In this document: positions 1 to 10,609 of the stretch, in pieces
Position numbering within the stretch: position 1 is the stretch's first letter
Layout: each line of letters starts with the position of its first letter
Assembly (NCBI GenBank): GCA_022497145.1
Contig: MU385867.1
Coordinates: forward strand, 248,001 to 312,000
Source: Rostrohypoxylon terebratum
Taxonomy: Eukaryota > Ascomycota > Sordariomycetes > Xylariales > Hypoxylaceae
Reading direction: 5' to 3'
Length of the DNA: 64,000 bases
Notes under the pieces: generated by a model
Database searches by the model: none
Told to the model about the DNA's origin: nothing
The model's input: only the letters and a program-made list of their open reading frames with translations
Program-made: the position numbers and the translations under genes

Positions 1-1
1 C

Positions 2-1870
2 TTGTTCAATCCACGAGAGAGATTTCCCAATATCCACAATATTCGATCTATCCTTTCAGGCTTGATCACTATTTCTGGCGTGGACGATGGGTCTACGAGT
101 ATCGGCGGTGACGACGGCAAGGTCACCTTCTCCCATTTCACCGTACTAGAATACCTAAAAGGACCTGGTACGGCATTGCATGCGTTCCACGTGGATAAGA
201 CGGAAGCCCACCGGTTTATCATGGAATCATCATTATCCTATCTTCGATATTACGAAAACGTGTGCTCTCTTGAAGCATCTTCTGAGAATCATCCTTATTC
301 GGCCTCAGACACGACGATATCGGGCGCGTCTAGTAGTAACAGCTTAGATCTAGGAATCGATCTAATCGCCCAATCAAGCATCCAATTTTACACGAATGAT
401 CCCGATGACTATACGCGTTATAAGCCATTCCCACTCCTGTTCTACACAATGAAGCATTGGTGGAAACATTGTCTCGCATTTCGCCGAAGTGGCGGGAAAC
501 AAGAGGAAATCAAACGTATGCTTATTACTGGTCATATGGGACCCATATTTCAACTATCTATCGAGACAGGCTTAACAGAGAGCGCGGATAATCAAATAGA
601 CGACGTTTCCCAACTACAATCTCTGTGCGAGTTACATATCTCGTCGTTTGAAATGAGCAAGGCACCTCGGAACTTCAAATTCGACTGGGATGCTGCATAT
701 CCTCTACACGAAGCAGTCAAAACCGAGGATTGGCATATCGTCAAGATCGTGCTTGATGCGGGAACCGCTATAGACAGAGAAGATGGTAGCTTCCGAGCCC
801 GACAGTCGGATTGCGATTATATTGACACAATGACCGCCATGCGTCAACTTATAAGCGGCCCGATGACCGACATAAACGACGAGAATGGCATGCGGCATCT
901 GCGGCATCTTGCTTCGCCCTTAGAAAACATTGACGCTCTAAGTGCGTTGTATTGCTCCAAAGCACAAATTAAGAATCTAGGTTGGACGCCTTTGCATTGG
1001 GCGATCGAAGGGGAAGATAGATCTATCGCTATTAAATTGATAGAGCATGGGGCGAACATACTTTGCGCCTCCTATCTGGGCCTAACCCCCTTAGTGCTAG
1101 CAATAATGACGGGTCAAGAAAATGTGGTGGAAGCAATGATCAAACAAAATAATGAATCATGCATTGCATGGCGAGATGTCCACTGGGGTGATCGGTCAGC
1201 GTTTCACTGGGGAGCGATTCACTGGGCAGCAATCCACTGGGCAGCTTTTTATAGTAATGAAGCTATCGTGACAATGCTGCTTGATGCAGGTGCTCAGATA
1301 AGCGAGAAAGATGATACTGCACTTTCTCTAATGAGTCTCGTTGCTATCGGGGCTTCGGCGTACATGAAGGCTATCATAGACATAGGATACCCAGTATGGC
1401 CACGAATGCGCACAATCAACCTGATTGAAAAAGTATGCGGAGGTGCAGCTTCAGTTATTATATTGCTCATCAGCCATGAAGCAGTTATGCGTAGGTGCAA
1501 CGATCAGCCTCTACACTTTGCTACGAGGTATGGACAATTGGAGCAGTTACTGGAAAATAGTGTCGAGTTAACAATAGAAAACAAAGACGACTGGTCCCTC
1601 CTGGCTAGAATTGTACGTAGAGGATTCAGGCCAGTGGTCAAGGCATTGGTTCCCCGACGGGCAGAAGTTGATACAGTTAACGAGGGTAACGCGTCGCTGG
1701 CGACAGCTAATCAGCATCGAGAGATAATGGAACTATTATTAAGAATGGGCGCAGACACTTCTCTGCGAGAGACTAGAGAAGAAAAGACGGCCTCGGAAAA
1801 TGCAAGAGATGCTAAATACCGTGAACTCGAAAGACTAATACTTGAAATGGAGATAATGGGTTGGGAATGA
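2..1870 (+). CDS. NACHT-type ankyrin repeat protein, 3' part (5' end outside window)
   Basis: The frame is open from the window edge to a TGA at 1868-1870, giving 622 visible residues; the true start lies upstream. The first 80 residues carry the motif VTFSHFTVLEYL and a following AH..I..SSLSYL stretch, which match the winged-helix segment that follows the NACHT NTPase in fungal NLR-like proteins. Ankyrin repeats follow from about residue 235 (PLHEAVK.EDWHIVKIVLDAG, TPLHWAIEGEDRSIAIKLIEHGAN, AIHWAAFYSNEAIVTMLLDAGA, LLRMGADTSL). Such proteins are intracellular sensors in heterokaryon incompatibility or defence; that role is inferred from the family. A 15-base tandem repeat lies inside one ankyrin unit (1202-1246). 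The NACHT domain itself would be to the left and cannot be checked here. Confidence 0.8.
   Translation: MFNPRERFPNIHNIRSILSGLITISGVDDGSTSIGGDDGKVTFSHFTVLEYLKGPGTALHAFHVDKTEAHRFIMESSLSYLRYYENVCSLEASSENHPYSASDTTISGASSSNSLDLGIDLIAQSSIQFYTNDPDDYTRYKPFPLLFYTMKHWWKHCLAFRRSGGKQEEIKRMLITGHMGPIFQLSIETGLTESADNQIDDVSQLQSLCELHISSFEMSKAPRNFKFDWDAAYPLHEAVKTEDWHIVKIVLDAGTAIDREDGSFRARQSDCDYIDTMTAMRQLISGPMTDINDENGMRHLRHLASPLENIDALSALYCSKAQIKNLGWTPLHWAIEGEDRSIAIKLIEHGANILCASYLGLTPLVLAIMTGQENVVEAMIKQNNESCIAWRDVHWGDRSAFHWGAIHWAAIHWAAFYSNEAIVTMLLDAGAQISEKDDTALSLMSLVAIGASAYMKAIIDIGYPVWPRMRTINLIEKVCGGAASVIILLISHEAVMRRCNDQPLHFATRYGQLEQLLENSVELTIENKDDWSLLARIVRRGFRPVVKALVPRRAEVDTVNEGNASLATANQHREIMELLLRMGADTSLRETREEKTASENARDAKYRELERLILEMEIMGWE
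1202..1246 (+). repeat. 15-base tandem repeat inside ankyrin coding region
   Basis: Three near-identical in-frame 15-base units each contain CACTGGG and encode successive His-Trp-(Gly/Ala)-Ala-Ile blocks. A related but degenerate CCACTGGGG copy precedes them near 1180. The units keep the frame, so they add five-residue steps to the protein. Confidence 0.75.
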
Positions 1871-2052
1871 CGGGATTTTTTTTTATTTGTTTAACGTAAT
1901 GGTTCTCATTCCGCCGGAGCTCTGGACTAGATGCGCATACATTTCTATATCAAAACGTTGGGGCACACTACCCTGGCCTTACCACACCCAAAGTGTAAGT
2001 GAATGCCCGTATGGATAATGGTACAGCATTTACTCCCCGATACATCTTCATC

Positions 2053-3555
2053 TTAAACCTTCATCCTAAGTACCCACCCCGTCCGACTCACCCTCGCAGC
2101 CGCCAAAAACAGAGCTCCAAGCAACATACTACTAGCGGCCCATAGCTGCGCGCCTAGATAACTTCCCCCGCTCGCCTGCACAATAGCGCCCGCGACCGGG
2201 CTCCCCGTCAAACACGCAAACGCGACCACGCTGAACACCATGCCCATCCTGGTCCCCAGCTGGCTCAGGTCGTCTGTCAGCGCGGCGAGCGAGACGGCGA
2301 AGAGCGACTGGATGGCGCTGGCGACGAGCCCGTAGACGGCGGCGAAGGCGTATAGGGGGCTGTGCGCGTGCGCGACGGCGGGCCAGCAGTACAGGACTAC
2401 GGCAACTGAGACGGCTGTTGGGACGGCCGTGTTGAGGGGCCCGAGGAACCGTGCCGCGATGAAGCCCGGGAGCACGCGGCCTGGAATCCCGAGGCCGTTG
2501 GTTAGGAGGAGCAGGTTTATCGAGTCGAGGGAGGTGAAGGAGGCGTATGTGTAGCCGTAGAGATCGATCTGGAAATTTATATTAGAGATGCGATGACGTG
2601 GAAGGGCGGGAGAAAAGGGGGGAGGGGGCGGGAAAAGGGGTACACACGTAGTAGAAGGCAAAGTACACGGCCCAGTAGACGAGGAAGAAACCGATGCAGA
2701 AGAAGATGTAGGGCAGCTCCGTGAAGGCGTGGAAGTCGGCAATAGGTCCGGATTTTCGGGCTGGGATGCGCACGCGTAGGAGGAGATTGATGAGGACGCA
2801 GACGAACAGAGTTACGAATGCCATGCTCCGGATTGTCCAGCCGAATCCTGTTCCAATTCAATGTGAGCTCTTGGTTTTATAGGAATGTAAAAACAGGGCG
2901 AAAGAAGGAGGGCAGAGAATCGCTCACCGACGAGAGGAAGCAGTTGCTGAGCCATTGCTGGATAGACAAGACCGCCCGAGCCCGCTCCGGATGCGATGAT
3001 GGCGACTGCTAGAGGTTTTTTGGCCTTGAAATACGATGACGGCACCGAGAGCCCAGGCATGTACAGGATGCCCATCCCAAGTCCAATGCAGATACCCTGC
3101 GCGAGAAGGAGTTGGTAATATCTAGTGGCTAGACTGGTCATGAAGGTGCCGAAAATGATCAATAGGGTCCCTCCTAGAACGGCTTCATGCACAAGACCTG
3201 CGTCGCTCGCGCGCCCCGATAGAGTCCCGACTAGCAGGAGCATAAAGATCTGTACCGTTCCAATCCATGATACTGTCGATGGTGCGGCTTGCAGCATCTC
3301 CTCATACGTGGATTGGAAGATGCCGAAACTGGTGATCAGACCCCAAGTAACAAAGCACATCAGATGTCCCGCTAGAACTTGGAGCCAGGCCCGGACTCCG
3401 CCATCGGGCGGAGGCCCTGGTTCCTCTGTCGGAGGAGCAGGAAATATACCCCATTTCCGAGGAATCTGGGTCGGAGCGGGCTTATTGTCCTCGAGGCCCT
3501 GGTCGGAAAGCTGAGGCTCTTCGCCTTCCTTCTGTATCAATTTAGTGTCTTGCAT
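2053..3555 (-). CDS. MFS transporter, monocarboxylate-transporter-like
   Basis: Three exons on the minus strand (3555-2928, 2847-2648, 2568-2053) with introns of 80 and 79 bases, both GT-AG, give 447 residues. A cytoplasmic tail of about 48 residues leads to PPDGGVRAWLQVLAGHL, the entry motif of fungal MCT-like major facilitators. About twelve hydrophobic segments follow, including GICIGLGMGILYMPGLSV and FYYIDLYGYTYASFTS, the latter created by joining exons 2 and 3. The family moves monocarboxylates or secondary metabolites across the plasma membrane; the substrate is unknown. It ends 3' of, and on the same strand as, the secreted repeat-peptide gene at 4375-4692, so it could be the exporter of that locus, but this is inference. 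Confidence 0.88.
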
Positions 3556-4374
3556 ATTGTAACCTCACTCTCTGCTCTTTAGGACAATCGATTGATTCAA
3601 TTGCCTCGAAAGTACCGCTTGGTCTGCAAAAGTGGCCTATCACGGATATTGTGGCGTTGAAAGATTAAGACGAAGCGACATACGTTATGTTTCACCGAAA
3701 TAACAGAAACACCAGCACCAAAGCATCTGATTGACGAGAGGAAAGCACAAGAAGCTCGTTATATATCGAGACAAGAGGTGGTAATACCACGTGCTAAACG
3801 GTGAAGTAAGGGACAAAGAAACCCGGGATCAACCCAAACAATCCACAGTCCTACTCGTCCAACTCGTCCAACTCGACAGAACAATTACACAACATTGGTA
3901 TTCCGCCGAGTTAGGTGTGAGAAGGTCCATCAAATTCACGTTCCATTCGGTGTACCTATCGATTGAGGCCATTGTGTCCAATGGTGTCGTCAATGGCGTT
4001 GCTCGGAGTGGTTGCAGAAACGACACTGATCAGCCTGGTGGGCCAGATAAGCTTCAATCTTTTAAGCATAAAAATAAATCACAGACGGTAAAGAGGCCGA
4101 GAAGGTGGCATTGGATTGGGTCGTTAATATATGCGCTACCTAACAAGTCGAACAATATCCAATCAAGAACCGCCCCTCACGATCCACGCAAAAGCCACCA
4201 ATCGGCATATACCCTGGTCCTTTCCTGGCGAGACCTGTCCTACCCATCCCTTGCGGCGCAGACCTTTCCCGTCCTCGGCATCATGGCTGCTTACTCCTCG
4301 TCCTGGACGTAACAATCGTGGCGTTCACGTTAAATGCAGGACTTTCCCCCAGAGCTGAGCTGGCTGCCCAGTAC
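3556..4374. other. Intergenic: MFS promoter and 3' region of peptide gene
   Basis: A TATATA stretch sits near 3759-3764, upstream of the transporter start on the minus strand. A short tandem of CGTCCAACT occurs around 3857-3876. Open frames crossing the stretch have biased, non-homologous composition and I do not regard them as genes. Confidence 0.4.
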
Positions 4375-4692
4375 CTAGTAGGTCTCAGCGTAGGAAGAAT
4401 CTTCCTTCTGTCCAACTTGGAGCATTGGGTCCGTCTCGAAATTGGCCCTCTTATATTCGCTCTTGGCATAGGATGATTCTGTCTCCACGCCGACTTGGAG
4501 CATAGGGTCCGTCTCAAAATCTGTGCGTCATCAGCTTACGACTGTAGCCTACGCAGGATTGAATGCGACCGCGCTGACGGTACGGTGCCTTAAGGGTGGA
4601 TCTCACTTACTGTCGGGATGAGCTACGGGAGCCGCAAAGATTTGGGTCACCATGACCAGTACAAGAGAAACGATGCTGACGCGGGCGAGCAT
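4375..4692 (-). CDS. Secreted tandem-repeat peptide with kexin site; candidate RiPP (dikaritin-like) precursor
   Basis: Exon 1 (4692-4611) encodes a hydrophobic signal peptide of about 20 residues ending QIFA-A. A 90-base intron with donor GTAAGT (4610-4521) follows, then exon 2 (4520-4375), for 75 residues in all. The mature part is two tandem units. Each starts with NFETDPMLQVG (residues 28-38 and 54-64), continues through a variable acidic stretch to SSYA, and ends in a Tyr (SEY or ETY). Lys-Arg at 51-52 separates the units. Between the two copies of the 11-residue motif all four base differences are at third positions and silent, which indicates selection on the peptide. Signal peptide, kexin-spaced repeats and Tyr-rich ends are the hallmarks of UstA-like precursors, and a UstYa homologue lies divergently 0.8 kb away. 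Function and product are unknown. It is too short and too spliced for simple ORF calling. Confidence 0.72.
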
Positions 4693-5495
4693 ATTTGCTA
4701 ACGTTGATGCGGATAATACTAGTATTCAGACTGGAAATGGGGGTGCCGGTTTGCCTCGTACAAGAACGGGGAGGGTATCAAGAGGATCTTTATGTGGTTT
4801 TCTCGCACAGCCCTCCCAATCCCGCTACTACTCTTATCCATCCACATAGGGAGCATCGTCCCGTCTACTCGGCAAAAGGCGGAGAGCCAGGGCGATGGTG
4901 ATGGTGGGATGGCGGTCCATTGAGGTGAACGACTCGACCACGAGGTAAGCCAATATCTTCACGCCGCGCAACAATAGCCTATCATTAGCTTTTTGCAATA
5001 TATCTTGCGAAGATCCAGTCTTTATAAAGTATCATAACCCGAGCTTCGAGCCAGTCAAACGGACGTGCTACACTCCCTTCATTGAAGGATTCAGAACTAT
5101 TAAATATGCATATCACTCGAGGTGGGATGATAGGATCGTCCTGCATCTAGTTGCAACGGAGATATGACTTGTCGAAAGGTTGTTGGGTCGGTATCTGACG
5201 AGGGTAGTATTCTGGGCGGAGTGGAGTTGAACCGTGGGTACCTTAGGTATGTTTCATCGAATCGATTGCCGAGATATGCACAGTTCCTCTGAATGCCGAG
5301 ACCCATGGAATCGCCCGCTCGAAGCATCTGATCGTTCCATCCTAGTGGGAAAATAAGCATAATTGCGTAGCTTCTCCCTTACTACTAGTAAGTTCCTATC
5401 AGAACTCCCCGCCATTTTTGCTGGAGGTGGCGTTCTTCTTCATTTCTCTTCTGTGACACCTTGGAATTAGTATCACAGTTATTGTGGTCGTCAAG
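4693..5495. promoter_or_regulatory. Divergent intergenic region between peptide precursor and UstYa gene
   Basis: About 0.8 kb separates the start codon of the minus-strand repeat-peptide gene and that of the plus-strand UstYa gene, so both promoters must lie here. I see no clear TATA box or palindromic Zn2Cys6-type operator that I would defend. No convincing coding frame is present. Confidence 0.45.
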
Positions 5496-6448
5496 ATGGG
5501 CTACGAAAAGCTTTCATCAAAAGAGTCTACGGAATCAGCAGAATCCGAGACCCTACTATTAGGCGACGATGCTCTACCTCGCCCAAATAAGGCTGGAAAG
5601 GTACAGAAATGGTTACATTGGGGGTTCCACGCTATCAGTACCGCTATCATAATAGTGCTTCTCGTGCTTTTGTACTCGGTCTCACAGACGAGTCGGGCAA
5701 AATGCTGGAGCATGTTCAATTACTACTGTAAGATCCCTGGTGAGAAGAAGAGAAAGATGAGATGCTGATATAATCTGGGATAATACTGCAGCCCCCGTGG
5801 ATGAAGCAGTTGTTCCACATCCATATGTTCACAAGGTCTTTAATGGTTCACTTTGGAATCCCACTCGTTGGAAGGGGCCACCCACAGAGGAAGTCGAGAA
5901 AGCGTGGTATGAGATTATGGAATGTGAGCAGGCCACAAATTTTTAATGCTTCATCTTCCACCCTCCCTCTTTACTGACCATCATGGTTTCTAGATGGCAT
6001 GATTAGTGTCACAAAGGAAGATATTGAGAAGGTGCAACATCCAGACTGGTCAGCCCAGTTCCCCCCTGAAGCAGGCGGCGGATATATCGCCGCTACCATT
6101 GGGACGCACCAAGTGCACTGCCTGCACTATATTTGGCAGGATCATTACATAGACTATGTCCCTGTGATGCAGGAGAAGAAACAGCGCGTACCGGAGCTGT
6201 ACGAGCTCCACTACGAGCACTGCGTGGATTATATTCGCCAGAGTCTCATGTGCCAATTTGACACCGGCATCATCCCGTACAATTGGGTCCTCGACCACCA
6301 GAACCCAACACCAAATTCTAACACACATCACAAGTGTGTTAACTGGGATGCTCTACAAGAATGGCTGAAGAACCGGGCGGTGAAGATGCCTGATAACTTC
6401 CAATGGAAGCAACCTGAGGACGCCGTTTCGCTGGGCTGGAACCCATAG
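5496..6448 (+). CDS. UstYa-like (DUF3328) oxidase
   Basis: Three exons (5496-5727, 5792-5923, 5994-6448) joined by GT-AG introns give 272 residues. The ATG at 5496 is the first in frame. A Ser/Glu-rich cytoplasmic tail precedes one transmembrane segment at about 43-62. The lumenal domain carries both diagnostic motifs, HQVHC at 160-164 and HYEHC at 194-198, followed by RQSLMCQFDTGIIPYNWV as in other DUF3328 proteins. UstYa/UstYb homologues carry out oxidative cyclisation of ribosomal peptides (ustiloxin, asperipin, phomopsin, cyclochlorotine pathways) in the secretory system, so a membrane-bound peptide-modifying oxidase is the likely role. It is transcribed divergently from the repeat peptide at 4375-4692. 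Both metal-ligand-type motifs are intact. Confidence 0.9.
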
Positions 6449-7037
6449 GTACTGTGAAGGTTTGACACAGTACAGTACCTCTTACATACACTTACCAAAC
6501 TATGATTAGCTGAGATACCAATGACCTTGTTCATTGCTATCTATGAGCTGCTCAGGAGGCAGTATGATGGAAGAAGACTAGTTTGATACGACATGTCGCG
6601 TGAAGATTAATATGCTACCACTGACAGTACATGGATATCTTCTACAGCATCTTTCTACAGATTTTCCCAGACATCAAAAATACACGACCAACTTCTTGAA
6701 AGGACTCATATAGGCCGAAGAATATCAAAAGAGGGCGAGCATCAACGGAACATAGCATCATTCGAAACATTACATAAGCATTATTAGTAAGCATCCACCC
6801 ACGCGTTGAGTATAATCACTTTAGATTTTATCAACGACGAGAATCAATTAAGAGTATAATGCAAGATACCTAATTTCAAAGTGAAAGGTAATTAATTATA
6901 AAACGGTTGTTCAGTCATCCGATACTCTGTCTTTGACTGGATCGTACATTAGTATTACCTAAGCATTTTCAACGCCTTAGTAAGCAATTAGGTCATCCCC
7001 TTTACCCTTTACCCTTTACCCCTATTACCTAATAGGA
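6449..7037. other. Intergenic with (TTTACCC)n array
   Basis: These are 3' sequences of two convergent genes. A short tandem of the 7-mer TTTACCC (about 3.5 copies) lies at about 6997-7022, next to the stop of the membrane-protein gene. Nothing else stands out. Confidence 0.5.
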
Positions 7038-8130
7038 TTAGTCATGGGTGTAGCCTAGAGAATTCCGCTCGACAGCGCTTGTTACGGCGTCATGGCTTGA
7101 TAGTTCGGAGATATGGTGGCTATCTATGGTTCCAGAATTCCAGCTTGAGCTGTGGATGCTCCGGGGTTCGTCGCCCGACAGCTCGGACTTCATCGTTGAG
7201 TTGGCCGCTAGTTCGGGTTTGTACCCATACCAGCGAGGACTTGGGGGCTCAGGGGTAATAGCTATTTCTTTATCAGGACTGGCTGTCTTCTCTCTTGCTG
7301 CTACTGCGGCAGCGGCAGCGTCATCTTGAGGTGGTGTGGTGTTGACTGGAGGTGCTGGACTTGGAGTCGGTGCTGCTGTTTCTGGTGTCCGCTTCTTGCG
7401 CTGGACGATGAAAGCGAGGAAGAGGAGGGCGGCTACTAGGGATACGCCGACACCTACGCCGACACCGATGCCTACTTTGGCACCTGATGACAGCCCTTGA
7501 GAAGTGCTCGCTACGGGAGACGACGTGGAGATGGGGGTTGTAGGGGAGGTGTACGAGCTGCTCGATGTAGATGCCAATGTAGGAATTGCAGTAGGGTTAA
7601 ACGAGATAGTACCTCCTGGCGTAGTCGGCAGAAGGCCAACCTGATCAAGTGTAGATTTTCCATTCGAGTTACGGATCAATGGTTTCGAAGCGTTGCACTT
7701 GCAATCTGGCTCCTTGTGTATGGTGATCCAGTCCGTGTGGTTGTAGCACCCCGACCATATATCCACGTCGGCACCCTCACATCTCGCCATCGCAACATAT
7801 TGTTGATTGGGATAGTCTAACTTGTTGGTGCATTTGGCTGAACTGAAGGTTGTGTCTGTACACCCCGCGACATATGTCACCACGACTATCATGAATATTA
7901 GATGTGATCGCTTAATGGAACATCCCTTACTATGCAGCACTATCTCGTAACGGGTACGCACATTGTTTGTTCCAACAGGCTGTGCTTGACAAGCAGTAGT
8001 CCCCAGCGTAACAGCAAGATTGGGGCCCCATAAGCGCCGCATTGCCACAAGGAATGTAGTTCGAGTCAGCTACTTGGCCTGGGCCAAAGAAGCAAGTGCC
8101 GTTCGAAACATAAAGGGCAGTATCGTTCAT
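7038..8130 (-). CDS. Single-pass membrane protein with Cys-rich ectodomain
   Basis: Two exons (8130-7962 and 7885-7038, intron 76 bases with donor GTGCGT) encode 338 residues. The N-terminal half is a Cys-rich extracellular-type domain (NGTCFF, IPCGN, SCCYAGDYCLSSTACWN, VAGCTD, ARCEG.D, CYNHTDW, CKCNA). A Ser/Thr-rich stalk follows, then one glycine-rich transmembrane helix (about 195-217, repeated GVGVG) with a basic stop-transfer QRKKR. The tail is Pro/Ala-rich and cytoplasmic. This architecture is common in filamentous ascomycetes and looks like a wall or environment sensor, but no function is established. I could not find a standard N-terminal signal peptide with this start, so a further upstream exon is possible. 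Its relation to the flanking UstYa genes is unknown. Confidence 0.75.
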
Positions 8131-10388
8131 GATGATTTATTGGCAAAGCAGTGACAGGAGCCAGATATAAGGCTGTGAAGACTTTCGAATAAGCAACGAG
8201 ATGGTGAGATGGGGATGAGGAATCCCCTGAGATTTTGAATGATGTAGGCACCCATCTCTTCATCGGGGTCGCGGAGGCTCACATAGAGCCATGTTATGTT
8301 GGTGAGCATCTAACCCCAATCCCATTAACCATCGGAACATACAGCATCATGTCTATGCACGTCAGCGCCCATATCGAGCCTTCCTACGGTAGTCCCCGCT
8401 GATCTCTGATCCCCAGTGTTCCACAACATCAAGACACCCTGCAAGGAGCGAAGCCTTGTCGCCATGCACTATGATATCGGCTGGGGTTCTCGGGATAACT
8501 ATCTTCAGCCGGAATTTCAACGTCGCGATTCGAACTCCAGCGGGACGTTGCATATAGATAGTAAATTAAGTGTGCCCGAAGATGTTCTTATTTCGGTGCA
8601 CTCAATTTATCACATGGACACAATATGTTGGCACATAATCCCTCATATAAAGATCATGAACGGTCGGATGGCTTTGAGTCTTGACTAATTAATGCGTGAG
8701 ATGTTGGTGATGGTTTTTTTGCATCTCCCAATGGAATGGTATCGGCTCTTTGGCTGAATGAATGGCTGCCTATCAGATCGTAGCGGGAGCCGATCTACAC
8801 CAGAAAGGGGTATGAAGATCCATTGTGGCTTTGTTATAGGTGGGAAGCTAGATCTCTTTATGATGCATCCATGGATCAAATGACTTGCTGATGAAAATCT
8901 CTTCCCCTTCCGCCCGTGTGACGTGCAATTTCCCACACCGAAAAATACGGAGTACCCTTGACATGGCTGCATGGCCAGGTATCCTCTATATTACTTAATC
9001 AACAACAATCATCAGACTTCAACTTGGTACGCTTTCGAGATAGGGCAGCCAAGGGGTAATACTCTAATCCTAATCATTTACACCCGTTGTAACAACTCCC
9101 TCGCAATATGCTTAGCTAGGTAGGCTTCCCAATCGATACGTCGTTAGGTACTCAAGCACTCGCACGTCCCGAGTAAAAATGCCAGTGGCCATTGTGAAAA
9201 GCTAGGTAAGCATGAGATACCTAGCCGTGTCTTAAAAGCAAGTCTTGGTCTTATAGACGTCAGAGGTCAGCGATCAACCATCATGGACATCATAGATCTC
9301 TGTAAATGAATGTGCACAAACTTGAAAACCACTTGAAAGTTGTGTAAACTGAGACAGCAATACACGGCAGGGTACGAGAGGCCAAACCGCCAAAACGATT
9401 TCACGGCACAATATTTGTTGTATGATATCGACACTTCATCTTTACCGCTAAACCCCTTGTAATAATTTAATGCTGCTAGCAGTATGTTGCCGAATATCGG
9501 CTTCACAACATTATGCTGTAATCAATCTTGACTTTCGGGGAAACGAATATTTATCATTTAATTCCCTGCTAGAATCGCTTCAATGAAAATCACATTTAGC
9601 TGTATAGTCCGCATTGTAAACGACGTTGTCCAGTCCAAGTAGATGTTTATTCAACTCGCTGGGTCGATTTCTACAGCGCAAGTTCGATCACTGAAACCGC
9701 CGTAATATCCGAAGGACACGGCGCTGTCGAGCGCTATAATTATCGGCAGCTTTAGTGGTCAATTACAAGGAGCCCGCTGTTGCGACACGGATTACGTAAT
9801 GACTACCTATGCTATCTTAGTCAGCACAGCTTGTCAGTCAGTATCATTTAGTCATCCGTCATGTCTGATTATCTAGTTCTTACCTCAGCATTTACTTATG
9901 TAATTATACTTTATTAGTAATCCTGAGAATAAGAAAACAATCTCAAAGGAAAGCACGGAAAAGGATTAGGGATACCACTATTCTGTTTTAAGTATAAATG
10001 AATTGATTTATTTATACTTATAATATATGACTTGGTCTTAACTTGGGTGGCACGGGTTGGCGATTAAACTAAATTGTGAAAGGGGCTACAGAAATAGGGG
10101 TAAACGACCACATAAAAGGAGGTCAAAAGTTTGGATATCAAAGCCATACGTGTGCCCATGAAAATCTCCAAAAAGTTTTAAATAAATCAGTCTGCAAAAG
10201 AAAATTAATTATTAGAAATGAATTGTTCTGTTGATATACCTAGTCAACTGTAGGTATCCATACTAACGAGTACTTGCTAACGCTAACAATACGTCGCCCA
10301 TGAGTTGAGGCACTGTGACTTCCCCGGCGTATCGGAATTAGGGAATTTTATCTCCATACTGAGATATATTGATATATTTGTGATGAAT
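8131..10388. other. Long intergenic region, AT-rich toward the right
   Basis: About 2.2 kb lacks any frame that I can support. The stretch from about 9850 to 10250 is visibly AT-rich. A perfect 11-base inverted repeat TAAGTATAAAT/ATTTATACTTA lies at 9989-9999 and 10010-10020. The minus-strand frame at 9267-9506 has no recognisable features. Confidence 0.45.
9989..10020. repeat. Perfect 11-base inverted repeat
   Basis: The arms TAAGTATAAAT and ATTTATACTTA are exact reverse complements separated by 10 bases in AT-rich intergenic DNA. This could be a hairpin or simply an AT-rich coincidence. Confidence 0.5.
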
Positions 10389-10609
10389 CTATTTTTCGGC
10401 AGTTTCTCCTTCGTCTTCACCTGCCACGATCGTGTAGATATCTGAAAATTTATGTTAGTATCTTACCACAAGAGCAGGGCATGTGACTTACACTCAGCGC
10501 GCTTTTGCGCCGGTACTAGCTCTGGAGCGGCCGTCGGTGCTGGGGCCGGGGCTGGGGCAGCCATACTGATAGCCGCAAGGGCAAGAGTGAGGAACAACGA
10601 ATACTTCAT
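10389..10609 (-). CDS. Small secreted KR-AE peptide precursor; candidate RiPP or KEP precursor
   Basis: Exon 1 (10609-10492) and exon 2 (10441-10389) flank a 50-base intron with donor GTAAGT and acceptor TTTCAG and encode 56 residues. Residues 1-18 form a clear signal peptide (MKYSLFLTLALAAISMAA). A Pro/Ala pro-segment reaches Lys-Arg at 36-37, then Ala-Glu, then a Tyr-led tail YIYTIV followed by an acidic end. KR-AE is the kexin plus dipeptidyl-aminopeptidase processing signature of alpha-factor-like and UstA-like precursors, and the intron falls exactly at the first Tyr codon. It is divergent from the HxxHC gene at 11213 and 2 kb from a UstYa gene. A single core distinguishes it from the repeat precursor at 4375-4692. 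Function is inferred; an ordinary secreted peptide or signal is possible. Confidence 0.68.

Noticed and set aside
3791..4312. Open plus-strand frame of 173 codons
   Set aside because: Low-complexity, no family features, overlaps the likely promoter of the transporter and 3' region of the peptide gene.
6997..7022. (TTTACCC)n as a CRISPR-like or telomere array
   Set aside because: Tandem units without spacers and not the telomere hexamer; an ordinary short tandem repeat.
10389..10609. Alpha-type mating pheromone precursor
   Set aside because: KR-AE fits, but pheromone precursors usually carry several copies of a Trp/Cys-bearing peptide; here one Tyr-led acidic tail is present.
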